A stretch of DNA of 64,000 nt from Sphingomonas sp. PR090111-T3T-6A (GTDB lineage: Bacteria; Pseudomonadota; Alphaproteobacteria; Sphingomonadales; Sphingomonadaceae): contig NZ_AORL01000013.1 of NCBI RefSeq assembly GCF_000383095.1, positions 62,001 to 126,000 on the forward strand, read 5' to 3'. Within the stretch, counting starts at the first letter, position 1. The number at the start of each line of letters is the position of its first letter. A program made the translations under genes and the position numbers. Below are positions 26,372 to 34,650 of this stretch, piece by piece. The notes under the pieces are model-generated. The model was not told the origin of the DNA. It ran no database searches and saw nothing but the letters and a program-made list of their open reading frames with translations.

Positions 26372-26845
26372 TTAGTGGGCGTCGTGCGGTTGGGTGCCGG
26401 TCTGCGGCACCGTGAAGCGGACGGTCTTGCGGTCTAGCGGTTGGTGGTTGGCATTGGCGAGGATCACTTCCACGCTGTGCGGGCCAGCGGGCAGGCCGAC
26501 GAGGATCAGCGGTTCGCCGCTGGCGTCCGCCCAATGCCACGGCGCGCCGTCGACGGAGACGTGGATGTGGCCGATGCGCGGGGTGACGTCGAGCGCCTTG
26601 GGGCCGAACACCGGCTCGATGCGCAGATTCTCGGCGCGATACTGGATGAACACCATGCCCTCGGCGAGCGGACCGGCAAGCGGCGGATCGACGATGATGC
26701 GGGCCGGCGGCTGCGGCTCGGTGAGGGGAACGACCCCGGCCGGCCCGAGGACTTCGCCCGCCGTCTGAGCGCAGACCGCGCCCGTCGCCGGCAGCAGGAG
26801 GAGCGTAGCGAGCCCCAGCGTGCGGAGTGTCATGTTGCGTGCCAT
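26372..26845 (-). CDS. DUF6130-like secreted protein
   Basis: 157 aa. Residues 5-26 are a signal peptide ending near AVCAQ. The mature protein is a small beta-sandwich-like domain with RIIVDPPLAGPLAEGMVFIQYRAEN... and RIGHIHVSVDG (key residues His, Ser, Asp near 92-99), a pattern I associate with DUF6130; the DUF number is from memory. GGGAGAG 5 nt before ATG supports the start. It lies between the DUF1097 and alpha/beta hydrolase genes. Periplasmic location is expected; function is unknown. Confidence 0.65.
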   Translation of the reverse strand: MARNMTLRTLGLATLLLLPATGAVCAQTAGEVLGPAGVVPLTEPQPPARIIVDPPLAGPLAEGMVFIQYRAENLRIEPVFGPKALDVTPRIGHIHVSVDGAPWHWADASGEPLILVGLPAGPHSVEVILANANHQPLDRKTVRFTVPQTGTQPHDAH

Positions 26846-26860
26846 GGATGCTCTCCCTGT

Positions 26861-27367
26861 TCAGCCCTGCGCTTCGGTTTCGGCCTGCGGTTGGACGGCC
26901 GCCTGCAAGAGGGTGGCTGCGGCGCAGGAGGCCGCACCGATAACGGCCGCACATGCCAGAATGGCGTAAGTCGAGGCGACGGGCGCAAGGCCCGAATAAA
27001 AGAAGCTCGTCAGCCCGAGGAAATAGGCGATCGGATTGTTGAGCGGCGCCAGCGTCCGCAGGCTCAGCACGAGGACGACCACGCCCGAGACGGCCAGCGG
27101 CGTGGCGGCGTCGCCCAGCGTCGGCGTCAGGAGCCTGATCGCGATCGCCGTTCCGATCCCGAAGGCGAGGCCCAGCAGGAAACAGCCGAGATCGGCCAGA
27201 TTGTCCCGCGCCGAGGCGCCGGCGAGGTTGTACGCCACCCAGCCGAGGAACATGGCGGAGGCGGGCAGCATCACCGCGAGCGTGCCGTATGTCGCAACGC
27301 CCGCGACGACGGCGACGACCAGCGAGACGGCGTGGAAGCGGATATCCTTGAGGGGGTGAGCCGGCAT
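26861..27367 (-). CDS. DUF1097-like membrane protein
   Basis: 168 aa from ATG 27367, which has GGAGAA 5 nt upstream; an earlier in-frame start is possible. Five or so hydrophobic helices run through it (FHAVSLVVAVVAGVATYG; AVSGVVVLVLSLRTL; SFFYSGLAPVASTYAIL; VIGAASCAAATLL). The overall pattern resembles the DUF1097/YcdZ group of small membrane proteins, for which no mechanism is known. The C-terminus is short and acidic. It is placed in the ohr operon between the terminator-like hairpin and DUF6130, so it may be expressed only when transcription reads through. Confidence 0.65.
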   Translation of the reverse strand: MPAHPLKDIRFHAVSLVVAVVAGVATYGTLAVMLPASAMFLGWVAYNLAGASARDNLADLGCFLLGLAFGIGTAIAIRLLTPTLGDAATPLAVSGVVVLVLSLRTLAPLNNPIAYFLGLTSFFYSGLAPVASTYAILACAAVIGAASCAAATLLQAAVQPQAETEAQG

Positions 27368-27390
27368 CGGGTTTCTCCGGGGAAAGGGGT

Positions 27391-27418
27391 GTGCGGGCCG
27401 GAGGGGGACGGCCCGCAC
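27391..27418 (-). terminator. GC hairpin after ohr
   Basis: A perfect 9-bp stem (GTGCGGGCC and complement) with a 10-nt loop starts 13 nt below the ohr stop codon. On the minus strand it is followed by ACCCCTTTCC, with no long U-run. It could attenuate read-through from ohr into the DUF1097 gene. Confidence 0.45.
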
Positions 27419-27431
27419 GGGGGGAGGGATG

Positions 27432-27842
27432 TCAGTTCAGGGTGATCTCCACGGCGATGTTGCCGCGCGACAGCTTGGAATAGGGGCAGGTCTGGTGCGC
27501 CTGATCGACGATGGCGCGGGCGGTGCCGGCATCGATGCCGGGCAGGCTCACGTTCAGGCGGGCCTGGAGGAAGTAGCCATTGTCGCCCTTGCCCAGATCG
27601 ACCTCGGCGTCGACCGCGGTGTCGGCCGGGAGCTTCACGCCCGCCGCCTGGGCGGCGAGGCCCATCGCGCCGATGAAGCAGGCGGACCAGCCGGCGGCGA
27701 AGAGCTGCTCGGGATTGGTGCCCTGACCCGCGCCGCCCGGAGGCGACAGACGGATGTCCAGCCAGCCGTCACTGCTCTTCGCGCTGCCGTCGCGGCCGCC
27801 GGTAGTGTGGGTGCGGCCGATGTAGAGGATCGTGTCAGTCAT
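27432..27842 (-). CDS. ohr: Organic hydroperoxide resistance protein (Ohr/OsmC family)
   Basis: 136 aa from ATG 27842, chosen because AAGGAG lies 8 nt upstream; the in-frame GTG at 27851 overlaps that site. The Ohr fold is evident: GGRDGSAKSSDGWLDIRLS, NPEQLFAAGWSACFIGA with Cys55, and HQTCPYSK with Cys119. The two cysteines form the dithiol that reduces organic hydroperoxides. Length and motifs match Ohr better than generic OsmC. A large inverted repeat covers its promoter, suggesting repression, perhaps by an OhrR-type MarR protein, but no such regulator gene adjoins. Confidence 0.93.
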   Translation of the reverse strand: MTDTILYIGRTHTTGGRDGSAKSSDGWLDIRLSPPGGAGQGTNPEQLFAAGWSACFIGAMGLAAQAAGVKLPADTAVDAEVDLGKGDNGYFLQARLNVSLPGIDAGTARAIVDQAHQTCPYSKLSRGNIAVEITLN

Positions 27843-27853
27843 GTCCGTCACTC

Positions 27854-27896
27854 CTTAGTAAATCGTGTCCGATCAGATCGGATGCGATTTACTAAG
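27854..27896 (-). promoter_or_regulatory. 43-bp inverted repeat over the ohr promoter, likely operator
   Basis: Two 21-nt arms surround a single central base (27875) with two mismatches. The outer core is CTTAGTAAATCG on one arm and its exact complement on the other, and the inner core is GATC-A-GATC. It starts 3 nt upstream of AAGGAG and covers the predicted -10. The size suits binding by a MarR-type dimer or by two dimers. Nothing identifies the protein. Confidence 0.7.
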
Positions 27897-27918
27897 CCTG
27901 GCCGATACGCTGCGTCAA
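27890..27918 (-). promoter_or_regulatory. Predicted ohr promoter
   Basis: On the minus strand, TTGACG (27918-27913) and TTAGTA (27895-27890) are 17 nt apart. The -10 lies inside the inverted repeat, so a bound repressor would block RNA polymerase directly. Confidence 0.6.
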
Positions 27919-27928
27919 CCCTCAAAAC

Positions 27929-27942
27929 AATCGCATGCGATT
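27929..27942. repeat. 14-bp perfect palindrome upstream of ohr -35
   Basis: AATCGCATGCGATT lies 10 nt beyond the -35 element. Its right half, ATGCGATTTA when extended, matches the right arm of the larger repeat closer to the gene. It is probably a second binding site for the same regulator and could also touch the divergent alcohol dehydrogenase promoter. Confidence 0.55.
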
Positions 27943-28049
27943 TATTTTCCGCCTTCCCGATCGGGAACGGCGTTCCTGCCCGGAATCGACGCTGCCGCGG
28001 GCGGGCAATCGCGCTATAGCCACCTCGCCCCTTCGCAGGAGATGACGCT

Positions 28050-29066
28050 ATGTCGACGATGCGCGCGATGATCGTTCCGCAGGCCGGTGCTTCCCTGGAA
28101 CTGGTGGAACGGGCCGTTCCCGAGCCGGGCCGCCACGAAGTCCGGATCAGGGTCCATGCCTGCGGCGTCTGCCACAGCGATTCGGTGACGGTGCAGGGGC
28201 TGTTCCCCGGCATCGAATATCCCCGCGTCCCCGGCCATGAAGTGATCGGCACGATCGAGGCGATCGGCGCGGACGTCGACGGATGGAGCACCGGCGAGCG
28301 CGTCGGCGTGGGCTGGTTTCCGGGCTCCTGCGGCTATTGCGGCCATTGCCGCCGCAACGAGGCCTTCGCCTGCGAGAATGTCCATGGCGCGACCGGCGTG
28401 TCGCGTGACGGCGGCTATGCGACGCACATGATCGCGGACGCCTCGGCGCTGGCGCGGGTGCCGGCGTCGCTCGACTCGGTCGAGTCCGCGCCGCTGCTGT
28501 GCGCGGGCATCACGACGTTCAACGCGATCCGCAATTCGGGCGCGCGGGCGGGCGATCTCGTCGCGGTGCAGGGCATCGGCGGGCTGGGCCATCTCGGCAT
28601 CCAGTTCGCGGCGCGGCTGGGCTTCCGCACGGTCGCGGTCAATCGCGGGCGGGACAAGGAAGCGCTCGCCCGGAAGCTCGGCGCACACGACTATATCGAC
28701 AGCGCGGCCGACGATCCCGCCGAGGCGCTTCAGAAGATGGGCGGCGCCAGGGCGATCATCGCCACCGTCACCAATGCGGATGCGATGCAGGCGATCGTCG
28801 GCGGGCTGGGCGCTGGCGGCACAATGGTGCTGATCGGCGCGACCGGCCCGATCAGCATCAACCCGATCGAGCTTCTGATGAAGAGCGCGGGCGTGAAGGG
28901 CTGGTATTCGGGCACGTCGGCGGATTCGGAGGATACGCTGCGCTTCAGCGAGCTGCACGCCATCGGCTCGATGAACGAAATCTATCCCTTCGCGGAGGCG
29001 CAGGCCGCCTATGATCACATGATGAGCGGCAAGGCGCGCTTCCGCGTCGTGCTGAAGATGGACTGA
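28050..29066 (+). CDS. Zinc-dependent alcohol dehydrogenase (MDR family)
   Basis: 338 aa, with GCAGGAG 8 nt before ATG. The catalytic zinc ligands are Cys in ACGVCHSD and His/Glu in VPGHEVIG. The structural zinc cysteines are in SCGYCGHCRRNEAFAC. The Rossmann NAD(P) segment is VQGIGGLGHLGIQFA. Overall pattern resembles propanol-preferring AdhP/AdhA-type enzymes. It starts divergently from ohr, sharing a 207-nt region that carries two palindromes. Substrate is not evident; alcohol or aldehyde detoxification would fit the oxidative-stress neighbour. Confidence 0.9.
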   Translation: MSTMRAMIVPQAGASLELVERAVPEPGRHEVRIRVHACGVCHSDSVTVQGLFPGIEYPRVPGHEVIGTIEAIGADVDGWSTGERVGVGWFPGSCGYCGHCRRNEAFACENVHGATGVSRDGGYATHMIADASALARVPASLDSVESAPLLCAGITTFNAIRNSGARAGDLVAVQGIGGLGHLGIQFAARLGFRTVAVNRGRDKEALARKLGAHDYIDSAADDPAEALQKMGGARAIIATVTNADAMQAIVGGLGAGGTMVLIGATGPISINPIELLMKSAGVKGWYSGTSADSEDTLRFSELHAIGSMNEIYPFAEAQAAYDHMMSGKARFRVVLKMD

Positions 29067-29070
29067 GCCT

Positions 29071-29811
29071 CTAGAGGCGCGCCAGCCGCCCTCCGTCGAC
29101 CAGCAGCGAGGCGCCGGTGACGAACCGCGCCTCGTCCGACGCGAGGAACAGGATCGCGGCGGCGATCTCGGCGGGTGTGCCGATATCCTCCGGCGCGATC
29201 ACCTCCAGCCCCGATGCGATGTTGGGACTGGAGCGCAGCATTTCCGTGTCCACCGCGCCCGGCAGCACGGCGTTGGCGCGGATGCCGCGCGCGGCGCCTT
29301 CGATGGCGGTCGAGCGGGTGAGGCTCTCCAGCGCCGCCTTGGCCGCCGCATAGGGTGCGACCAGCGGCGAGGTCTGGCGCGCATGGATCGAGGCGACGTT
29401 CACGATCGCGCCGCCCTCCGCCATGTGCCGCAATGCCGCCCCCGCAAGCAGCGCCGCGCCGAGGAAGTTGACGTCGAGCAGCCGCCGCCACTCCGCCCCG
29501 CCGATCTCGGCCAGCGGCTTGTAGATCATCATCCCCGCGACGTTGACGATGACATCCAGCCCGCCGAGTTCAACGAGCGTGCGCTCGACCAGCGCCGTCA
29601 CCTGCGCCTCGTCGCCGATGTCGCAGGCGAAGGCGGAGATGTGCGGCGCGCCCAGCGCGTGGAGCCGCTCGATCAGCGCCTCGTCGGGCGAGCGGAGGTC
29701 CGCCAGCATCAGGCTCGCGCCTTCCGCCGCCAACCGCTCGGCGGTGGCGAGGCCGATGCCGCCTAGCCCGCCGGTGACGATCGCGCGCTTGCCTTCGAAC
29801 CGTCTCACCAT
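29071..29811 (-). CDS. SDR family oxidoreductase, candidate D-galactose (or sugar) 1-dehydrogenase
   Basis: 246 aa. NAD(P) motif TGGLGGIG at 13-20, NVAG at 90-93, catalytic Ser141 in NVASIHA, Tyr154 and Lys158 in YAAAKAA: a complete classical SDR. It overlaps the galactonate dehydratase gene upstream by 7 nt (ATGGTGA). In the De Ley-Doudoroff route galactose is oxidised to galactonolactone before DgoD acts, and SDR-type sugar dehydrogenases do this in several Proteobacteria. That is the reason for the proposed role; the sequence does not prove the substrate. It is the last gene of the araFGH-dgoD cluster. Confidence 0.82.
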   Translation of the reverse strand: MVRRFEGKRAIVTGGLGGIGLATAERLAAEGASLMLADLRSPDEALIERLHALGAPHISAFACDIGDEAQVTALVERTLVELGGLDVIVNVAGMMIYKPLAEIGGAEWRRLLDVNFLGAALLAGAALRHMAEGGAIVNVASIHARQTSPLVAPYAAAKAALESLTRSTAIEGAARGIRANAVLPGAVDTEMLRSSPNIASGLEVIAPEDIGTPAEIAAAILFLASDEARFVTGASLLVDGGRLARL

Positions 29812-30950
29812 TCGCGCAGGCTCCCATCCGGCCCACGCCATACCGGATTGCGCCAGCGATGCGCATCCTTTGCGGCCTCGCGCACGCGCGCCTCGTCGAT
29901 GGTCACGCCGAGGCCGGGCGCGGCCGGCACCGCGACGCTGCCCTCGTGGATATCGAAGACGCTGGCGTCGGTGAGATAAGTCAGCAGGTCGGCCGACGGC
30001 GTGTTGTAGTGGATGCCGAGCGACATCTCCTGGATCACGAAATTGGGCGTCGTGGCCGCGAGCTGGAGGCAGGAGGCCAGCGCCAGCGGCCCGAGCGGGC
30101 AATGCGGCGCGACCGCGACATCATAGGCCTCCGCCATCGAGGCGATGCGGCGTGCCTCCGAGATGCCGCCGGCATGGCTGAGGTCCGGCTGGATGATGTC
30201 GACCGCGCCCAGCTCGAACAGGCGCTTGAAGTCCATCCGCGTGTAGAGCCGCTCGCCGAGCGCGATGGGCGTGCTCGTCTGGGCAGCGAGCTGGGCGATC
30301 GCCTCGGGGTTCTCGGAGAGCAGGGGCTCCTCGATGAACAGCGGGCGCAACGGCTCGAGCGCGTGGGCGAGCTGGCGCGCCATCGGCTTGTGGACGCGGC
30401 CATGGAAGTCGACGCCGGCATCGATCCCCGTCTCGCGGACGAGCTGGAGGCGGCGGACGCTGTCGTCGAGCTTGGCCGGGCTGTCGAGCCAGCCCAGATC
30501 CTCGGTGCCGTTCATCTTCACTGCGCGGAAGCCCTGCGCCCAGCGGGCGGCGGCGGCTTCGGCGACGTCATGCGGCCGATCGCCGCCGATCCATGCATAG
30601 ACGTCGATCCGCTCGCGCACCTGCCCGCCGAGCAACTGCCAGACAGGAACGCCGAGCCGCTTGCCCTTGATGTCCCACAGCGCCTGGTCGATGCCCGAGA
30701 TGGCTGACATCAGCACGGGCCCGCCGCGATAGAAGCCGAGGCGATAGAGCGTCTGCCACGCATCCTCGATCCGGTCGGCGTCCGTGCCGATCAGCCGATC
30801 CCGCGCGCTTTCGAGCGCGCCGAGCACGGCCTCGCCATGGCCTTCGAGGCTGGCTTCGCCCCAGCCGACGAGGCCGTCGTCGGTCTCGACGCGGACGAAC
30901 ACCCAGCGGGGCGGCACGAGGAAGGCATCGATCTGGGCAATCCGGCTCAT
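29805..30950 (-). CDS. dgoD: D-galactonate dehydratase
   Basis: 381 aa, the normal length for DgoD. Near-identity to recalled E. coli DgoD runs through the protein: FYRGGPVLMSAISGIDQALWDIKGK, then LDFHGR-like DFHGRVHKPMA, FIEEPLL, GERLYTRMDFKR, QPDLSHAGGIS, APHCPLGPLA and QEMSLGIHYN, with RNPVWR near the end. The Asp and the two Glu of the enolase-type metal site and catalytic His residues are present. It removes water from D-galactonate to give 2-dehydro-3-deoxygalactonate. It is coupled upstream (4-nt overlap with the permease stop) and downstream (7-nt overlap with the SDR). Confidence 0.93.
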   Translation of the reverse strand: MSRIAQIDAFLVPPRWVFVRVETDDGLVGWGEASLEGHGEAVLGALESARDRLIGTDADRIEDAWQTLYRLGFYRGGPVLMSAISGIDQALWDIKGKRLGVPVWQLLGGQVRERIDVYAWIGGDRPHDVAEAAAARWAQGFRAVKMNGTEDLGWLDSPAKLDDSVRRLQLVRETGIDAGVDFHGRVHKPMARQLAHALEPLRPLFIEEPLLSENPEAIAQLAAQTSTPIALGERLYTRMDFKRLFELGAVDIIQPDLSHAGGISEARRIASMAEAYDVAVAPHCPLGPLALASCLQLAATTPNFVIQEMSLGIHYNTPSADLLTYLTDASVFDIHEGSVAVPAAPGLGVTIDEARVREAAKDAHRWRNPVWRGPDGSLREW

Positions 30951-31945
30951 GAGGCAAGCCTGTCCTTTTGGGTAAAGCGGGTGAGGAGGGTGGGAAGCGA
31001 GAGGCCGCCGGTCTGGCGGAGGCGGTCGAAGATCACGGCCGCGAGCAGGATTCCGCCGCGCACGACATATTGGTAGAAAGTGGGCACATCGAGCAGGTTG
31101 AGCGCGTTCTGCGCCGCCCCCATGATGAACACGCCGATGATGACGCCCGCCATGGTGGCGACGCCGCCCGAGAGCGACACGCCGCCCAGCACGCAGGCGG
31201 AGATGACGGCAAGCTCCAGCCCCTGGCTGGTGTTGGGCTGGCCCGAGGTGATCCGCGCAGCGAGCACGATGCCGGCGAGCGCGGTCACGAGGCCCTGCAA
31301 TACGAAGACGGCGATCCGCACGCGCTCGACCGGCACGCCGGCGAGGCGCGCGGCCTCCGGGTTGCCGCCGATTGCCAGCACATTGCGGCCGAAGGTGGTG
31401 CGGTTGAGCAGGAAGCCGAAGCCGATAAACGCCAGCAGCATCAGCCAGATCGGATAGTTGACGCCGAGCAGCGTCCCCGAGCCCAGCGCGTAGAAGCGCT
31501 CGGCCGGGATCGACACCGCCTGCCCGCCCGAGGCGAGGAAGGCGAGGCCGCGCACGATCTCCATCGTGGCCAGCGTCACGATCAGCGAATTGACCTTGAG
31601 CCGCGCGACCACCCAGCCGTTGAGGAAGCCCGCCGCCGCTCCCGCCGCGAGCCCGGCGAGGATGCCGGCGGCGACGCTGCCCGTCCGCCCGATCACCACG
31701 GCGGTCAGCACGCCCGACAGCGCGGTGATCGAGCCGACCGACAGGTCCACCTCGCGCAGCGCCAGCACCAGCATCATCGTCGTGGCGATCGTGCCGACCA
31801 GCGTTACCGAGAGCACGAGGCCACGCATGTTCCGGATGCCGAGGAAGTCCGGCACCAGCGCGCCGAGCAGCGCGAACAGCACCAGCAACAGCAGAAGCGG
31901 CCCGAGGGCGCCCAGCCGGCGGAGAAGGGGAGGGGATGCGCTCAT
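30947..31945 (-). CDS. Sugar ABC transporter permease (AraH-like)
   Basis: 332 aa. Eight to ten membrane helices with the ribose/arabinose-family patterns LALREVDLSVGSITALSGVL (near 62-80), GFLNGWVVARLKVNSLIVTLATM and GGNPEAARLAGVPVERVR. GVATMAGVIIGVFIMGAAQNALNLL closes the core. It lies between the ATPase and dgoD, with a 4-nt overlap at both ends. As permease it should form a homodimer that takes arabinose/galactose-type sugars from the binding protein. Confidence 0.9.
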   Translation of the reverse strand: MSASPPLLRRLGALGPLLLLLVLFALLGALVPDFLGIRNMRGLVLSVTLVGTIATTMMLVLALREVDLSVGSITALSGVLTAVVIGRTGSVAAGILAGLAAGAAAGFLNGWVVARLKVNSLIVTLATMEIVRGLAFLASGGQAVSIPAERFYALGSGTLLGVNYPIWLMLLAFIGFGFLLNRTTFGRNVLAIGGNPEAARLAGVPVERVRIAVFVLQGLVTALAGIVLAARITSGQPNTSQGLELAVISACVLGGVSLSGGVATMAGVIIGVFIMGAAQNALNLLDVPTFYQYVVRGGILLAAVIFDRLRQTGGLSLPTLLTRFTQKDRLAS

Positions 31946-33441
31946 GATTGTCCTGTGGAGGCGTCGGGCAAAGCGAGGCGGAGAAGGCGGTCCGGGGTGG
32001 CGTCGGCGCGCGGCAGGATGCCGGCGATGCGACCCTCGCGCATGACGATGATGCGGTCGGCGACGCCCATCACCTCGGGCATGTCGGAGGAGGCGAAGAG
32101 GATGGTCCGCCCCTCCTCGGCGAGGCGGTACATGTGGGCGTAGATCTCGCTGCGCGCGCCGACGTCGATGCCGCGGGTGGGCTCGTCCATCAGCAGGATG
32201 CGCGAGTCCGCCGCCAGCCAGCGGGCGATGATCGCCTTCTGCTGGTTGCCGCCCGAAAGCGTCGCGATGGCGGTGGCGGGCGAGGCGGTTTTGACCCGCA
32301 TGAGCTGGATCAACTCGGCCGCGCGAGGCTTCTCGTCGCGCTCGTCGATCAGCATGCCACCGGTGAGGTTGCGGCGGGCCAGCGCGATATTCTCGGCGAC
32401 GGCGGCGAGGGGAACGATGCCCTCGTCCTTGCGATCCTCCGGGCACAGCGCGAGGCCGGCCGCGATGGCGCGGCGAGGGTCGGCGGAGGCGAGGGGTTCG
32501 CCATGGATCGCCACCTCGCCCGCCGTCGAGGGCACCGCGCCGTAGATCAGCCGGAACAGCTCCGACCGTCCCGCGCCGACGAGGCCGAAGAAGCCGAGGA
32601 TTTCGCCCGTGCGCGCTTCGAAGCTCAGCGGCGCGCGCAGGCCCGGCCCTTCGAGGCCATTCACCGCCACCGCAACCTCGCCCAGCGGCCGGGGGCGATA
32701 ATCATAGATGTCGGTGATCGTGCGGCCCGCCATCGCCGTGATGAGCTGGTCCTGCGTGAGCGCCTTCATGTCCGGATAATCGGCGACATGGCGGCCGTCG
32801 CGCAGCACGGTCACGCTGTCGGAGATCTCGAACACCTCCTCCATGCGGTGGCTGACATAGAGGATCGCCCGGCCGTCGCGGCGCAGATCGTCGATGATCC
32901 GTATCAGCGTGCGCGTCTCACGGGCGGAGAGCGAGCTGGTCGGCTCGTCGAAGGCGATGATGCGCGCGTCGCGGGCGAGCGCCTTGCCGATCTCGATCAT
33001 CTGCCGCTTGCCGATGGAGAGCGTGCGGACCTTGGCGTCGGGATCGATGTCCTCGCCGAGCCGGGAGAGGATGGCCTGTGCCCGTTCGCGCGCGGCGCGG
33101 CGGTCGATGATCCCCATCCGCGTCGGCATCATGCCGAGCAGCAGGTTCTCGGTGACGCTGAGGTCCGGCGCGAGGTGGAGTTCCTGATGGATGATCGCGA
33201 TGCCCGCGGACTGGCTGTCGCGCGGGCTGGCGAAGGCGACGGGCTGGCCTTCGACGACGAGCCCGCCGCTATCCGGCCGATATTCGCCCGCGAGGATCTT
33301 GAGCAGCGTGGACTTGCCGGCGCCATTCTCCCCCATCAGCGCGCGGACCTCGCCGCCCGCGACCGAGAAGGACACGCCGTCCAGCGCCACGACGCCGGGG
33401 AAGACCTTGCCGACCCCGTTGTAGGCGATCAGCGCGCTCAT
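31942..33441 (-). CDS. Sugar ABC transporter ATP-binding protein, tandem ABC (AraG-like)
   Basis: 499 aa with two ABC domains, the pattern of the monosaccharide (CUT2) class. Domain one has MGENGAGKST, TLSIGKRQM and FDEPTSSLSA. The second has GLVGAGRSELFRLIYG, a degenerate Walker A, and LSGGNQQKAIIARWL with MDEPTRGIDVGA. It overlaps the permease start by 4 nt and the binding protein stop by 4 nt, so araFGH-type genes form one translation-coupled unit. Confidence 0.92.
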   Translation of the reverse strand: MSALIAYNGVGKVFPGVVALDGVSFSVAGGEVRALMGENGAGKSTLLKILAGEYRPDSGGLVVEGQPVAFASPRDSQSAGIAIIHQELHLAPDLSVTENLLLGMMPTRMGIIDRRAARERAQAILSRLGEDIDPDAKVRTLSIGKRQMIEIGKALARDARIIAFDEPTSSLSARETRTLIRIIDDLRRDGRAILYVSHRMEEVFEISDSVTVLRDGRHVADYPDMKALTQDQLITAMAGRTITDIYDYRPRPLGEVAVAVNGLEGPGLRAPLSFEARTGEILGFFGLVGAGRSELFRLIYGAVPSTAGEVAIHGEPLASADPRRAIAAGLALCPEDRKDEGIVPLAAVAENIALARRNLTGGMLIDERDEKPRAAELIQLMRVKTASPATAIATLSGGNQQKAIIARWLAADSRILLMDEPTRGIDVGARSEIYAHMYRLAEEGRTILFASSDMPEVMGVADRIIVMREGRIAGILPRADATPDRLLRLALPDASTGQS

Positions 33442-34481
33442 GCCGCCTCCGCCGCGAGGAGAGCGCGATAGTTGGCACGGGTCAGGAGCTGGCCGGTGGT
33501 GTAGGTGACGGCCGGCGGGCGGATGTCGTGGACGATCCAGTCATAGACCATCGCGCTGCTGTCATAGCCGTGGCGGCGCGGGCTCAGCAGGACGGAGGCG
33601 TGGAAGCCGGTCGGCTCCGACTTGTCGAACTCCGCGCTGGCCGATCCCGATCCGCCGATGCCAACGCCGATCACCGCGTCCGCGCCGAGCCCCAGCCCCT
33701 CCGCCGCCCGCACCCCGCCCAGCACCGAGGCGTCGTTCAGGCCGAGGATGATCCAGTGCCGGATCGTCTGCTGCTGGGTGAGCACGGGGTCGGCGGCGGT
33801 GAAGCCGCCTTCGGTGTCGGTGGTCTTCTGCGGTGCGCTGAAGATGTGGGCGGGCGCGATGCCGTCCTCGATCGCGGCGCGGGCGCCGTTCTCGGTGCGC
33901 TCGCGGCCGGTGTCGAGGCTGTCGAAGGCAAGGCGCAGCACGCCCGTGTCGGCCAGCGACCAGCCGCGCCGCTTCGCCTCGGCCACCGCCTCGCGACCCG
34001 CCATCGCGCCAATCGCGCTCGCCGAGATGCCGAGATAGGGGGCCGACGTGATCGGCTGGTCGTCCGGCCCCAGCAGCCGGTCATCGACCGCGAGAAATTT
34101 GAGCCCGTTCGCCTCCGCCCGCAGCCGGATCGCGGTGCCGAGCTTCGGGTCCGGCGTGCAGATCACGAAGCCTTGCGCATAGCGGGCATAGAGATTGTCG
34201 ATGGCGGAGAGCACGCGGTCGCCATCCTCGGCGCCGATGCGGATCAGCTCGAAGCCCTTGTCGCGCGCGGCCATCGCGGCGAAGCGCCATTCGTCCTGGA
34301 ACCACTGCTCCTCGGGCTGCTTGACGAGGAAGCCGATGCGGATCTTCCCGTCCGGCCGCGCGCACCCGCCGAGCAGCGACATCGCGCCCGCGGCCGCCGT
34401 GCAGCCCAGAAAGTGCCGCCGTGAGATCAAGCCCCGCCTCCAGTCCGTGCGGCTCGCGCCGCGTCTCTTTTCGCCGCCCAT
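33438..34481 (-). CDS. Arabinose/galactose-type sugar-binding protein (AraF-like), predicted Tat lipoprotein
   Basis: 347 aa from ATG 34481. The mature part closely follows E. coli AraF: GFLVKQPEEQWFQDEW, GFVICTPDPKLGTAIR, AVDD, then GLNDASVLGGVRAAEG and GVGIGGSG. E. coli AraF binds L-arabinose and D-galactose, so galactose import fits the rest of the locus. The N-terminus is unusual: LISRRHFLGCTAAAG is a twin-arginine motif and LLGGC a lipobox. The protein may be exported folded and then lipid-anchored, unlike the soluble Sec-exported E. coli protein. It begins the operon araF-araG-araH-dgoD-SDR. Confidence 0.9.
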   Translation of the reverse strand: MGGEKRRGASRTDWRRGLISRRHFLGCTAAAGAMSLLGGCARPDGKIRIGFLVKQPEEQWFQDEWRFAAMAARDKGFELIRIGAEDGDRVLSAIDNLYARYAQGFVICTPDPKLGTAIRLRAEANGLKFLAVDDRLLGPDDQPITSAPYLGISASAIGAMAGREAVAEAKRRGWSLADTGVLRLAFDSLDTGRERTENGARAAIEDGIAPAHIFSAPQKTTDTEGGFTAADPVLTQQQTIRHWIILGLNDASVLGGVRAAEGLGLGADAVIGVGIGGSGSASAEFDKSEPTGFHASVLLSPRRHGYDSSAMVYDWIVHDIRPPAVTYTTGQLLTRANYRALLAAEAA

Positions 34482-34650
34482 TATGAGCGGCTTTCCCTCC
34501 GGGTCAAGATTAAGTAATATAAGTAAGCTCCAAAGAGCGCTTGTCCTCCCGGATGGAGCCGGCATCCTGCTGGCCCATGCCGGGAAGCAGTGTACTCTTG
34601 GGCGAAAGCATAGGCTTGCCATGCGGTCCGAGGCAGGCGAGGCAGGAACA
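34482..34650. promoter_or_regulatory. Divergent promoter region, araFGH operon / FadR-type regulator
   Basis: 169 bases between two divergent starts. An AT-rich patch at about 34507-34526 contains ATATAAGTA, which also occurs in the TBDR/alpha-galactosidase divergent region. It is a plausible site for the regulator encoded next door. TTATATT on the minus strand here could be the -10 of the transporter operon; no good -35 could be fixed. Confidence 0.45.
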
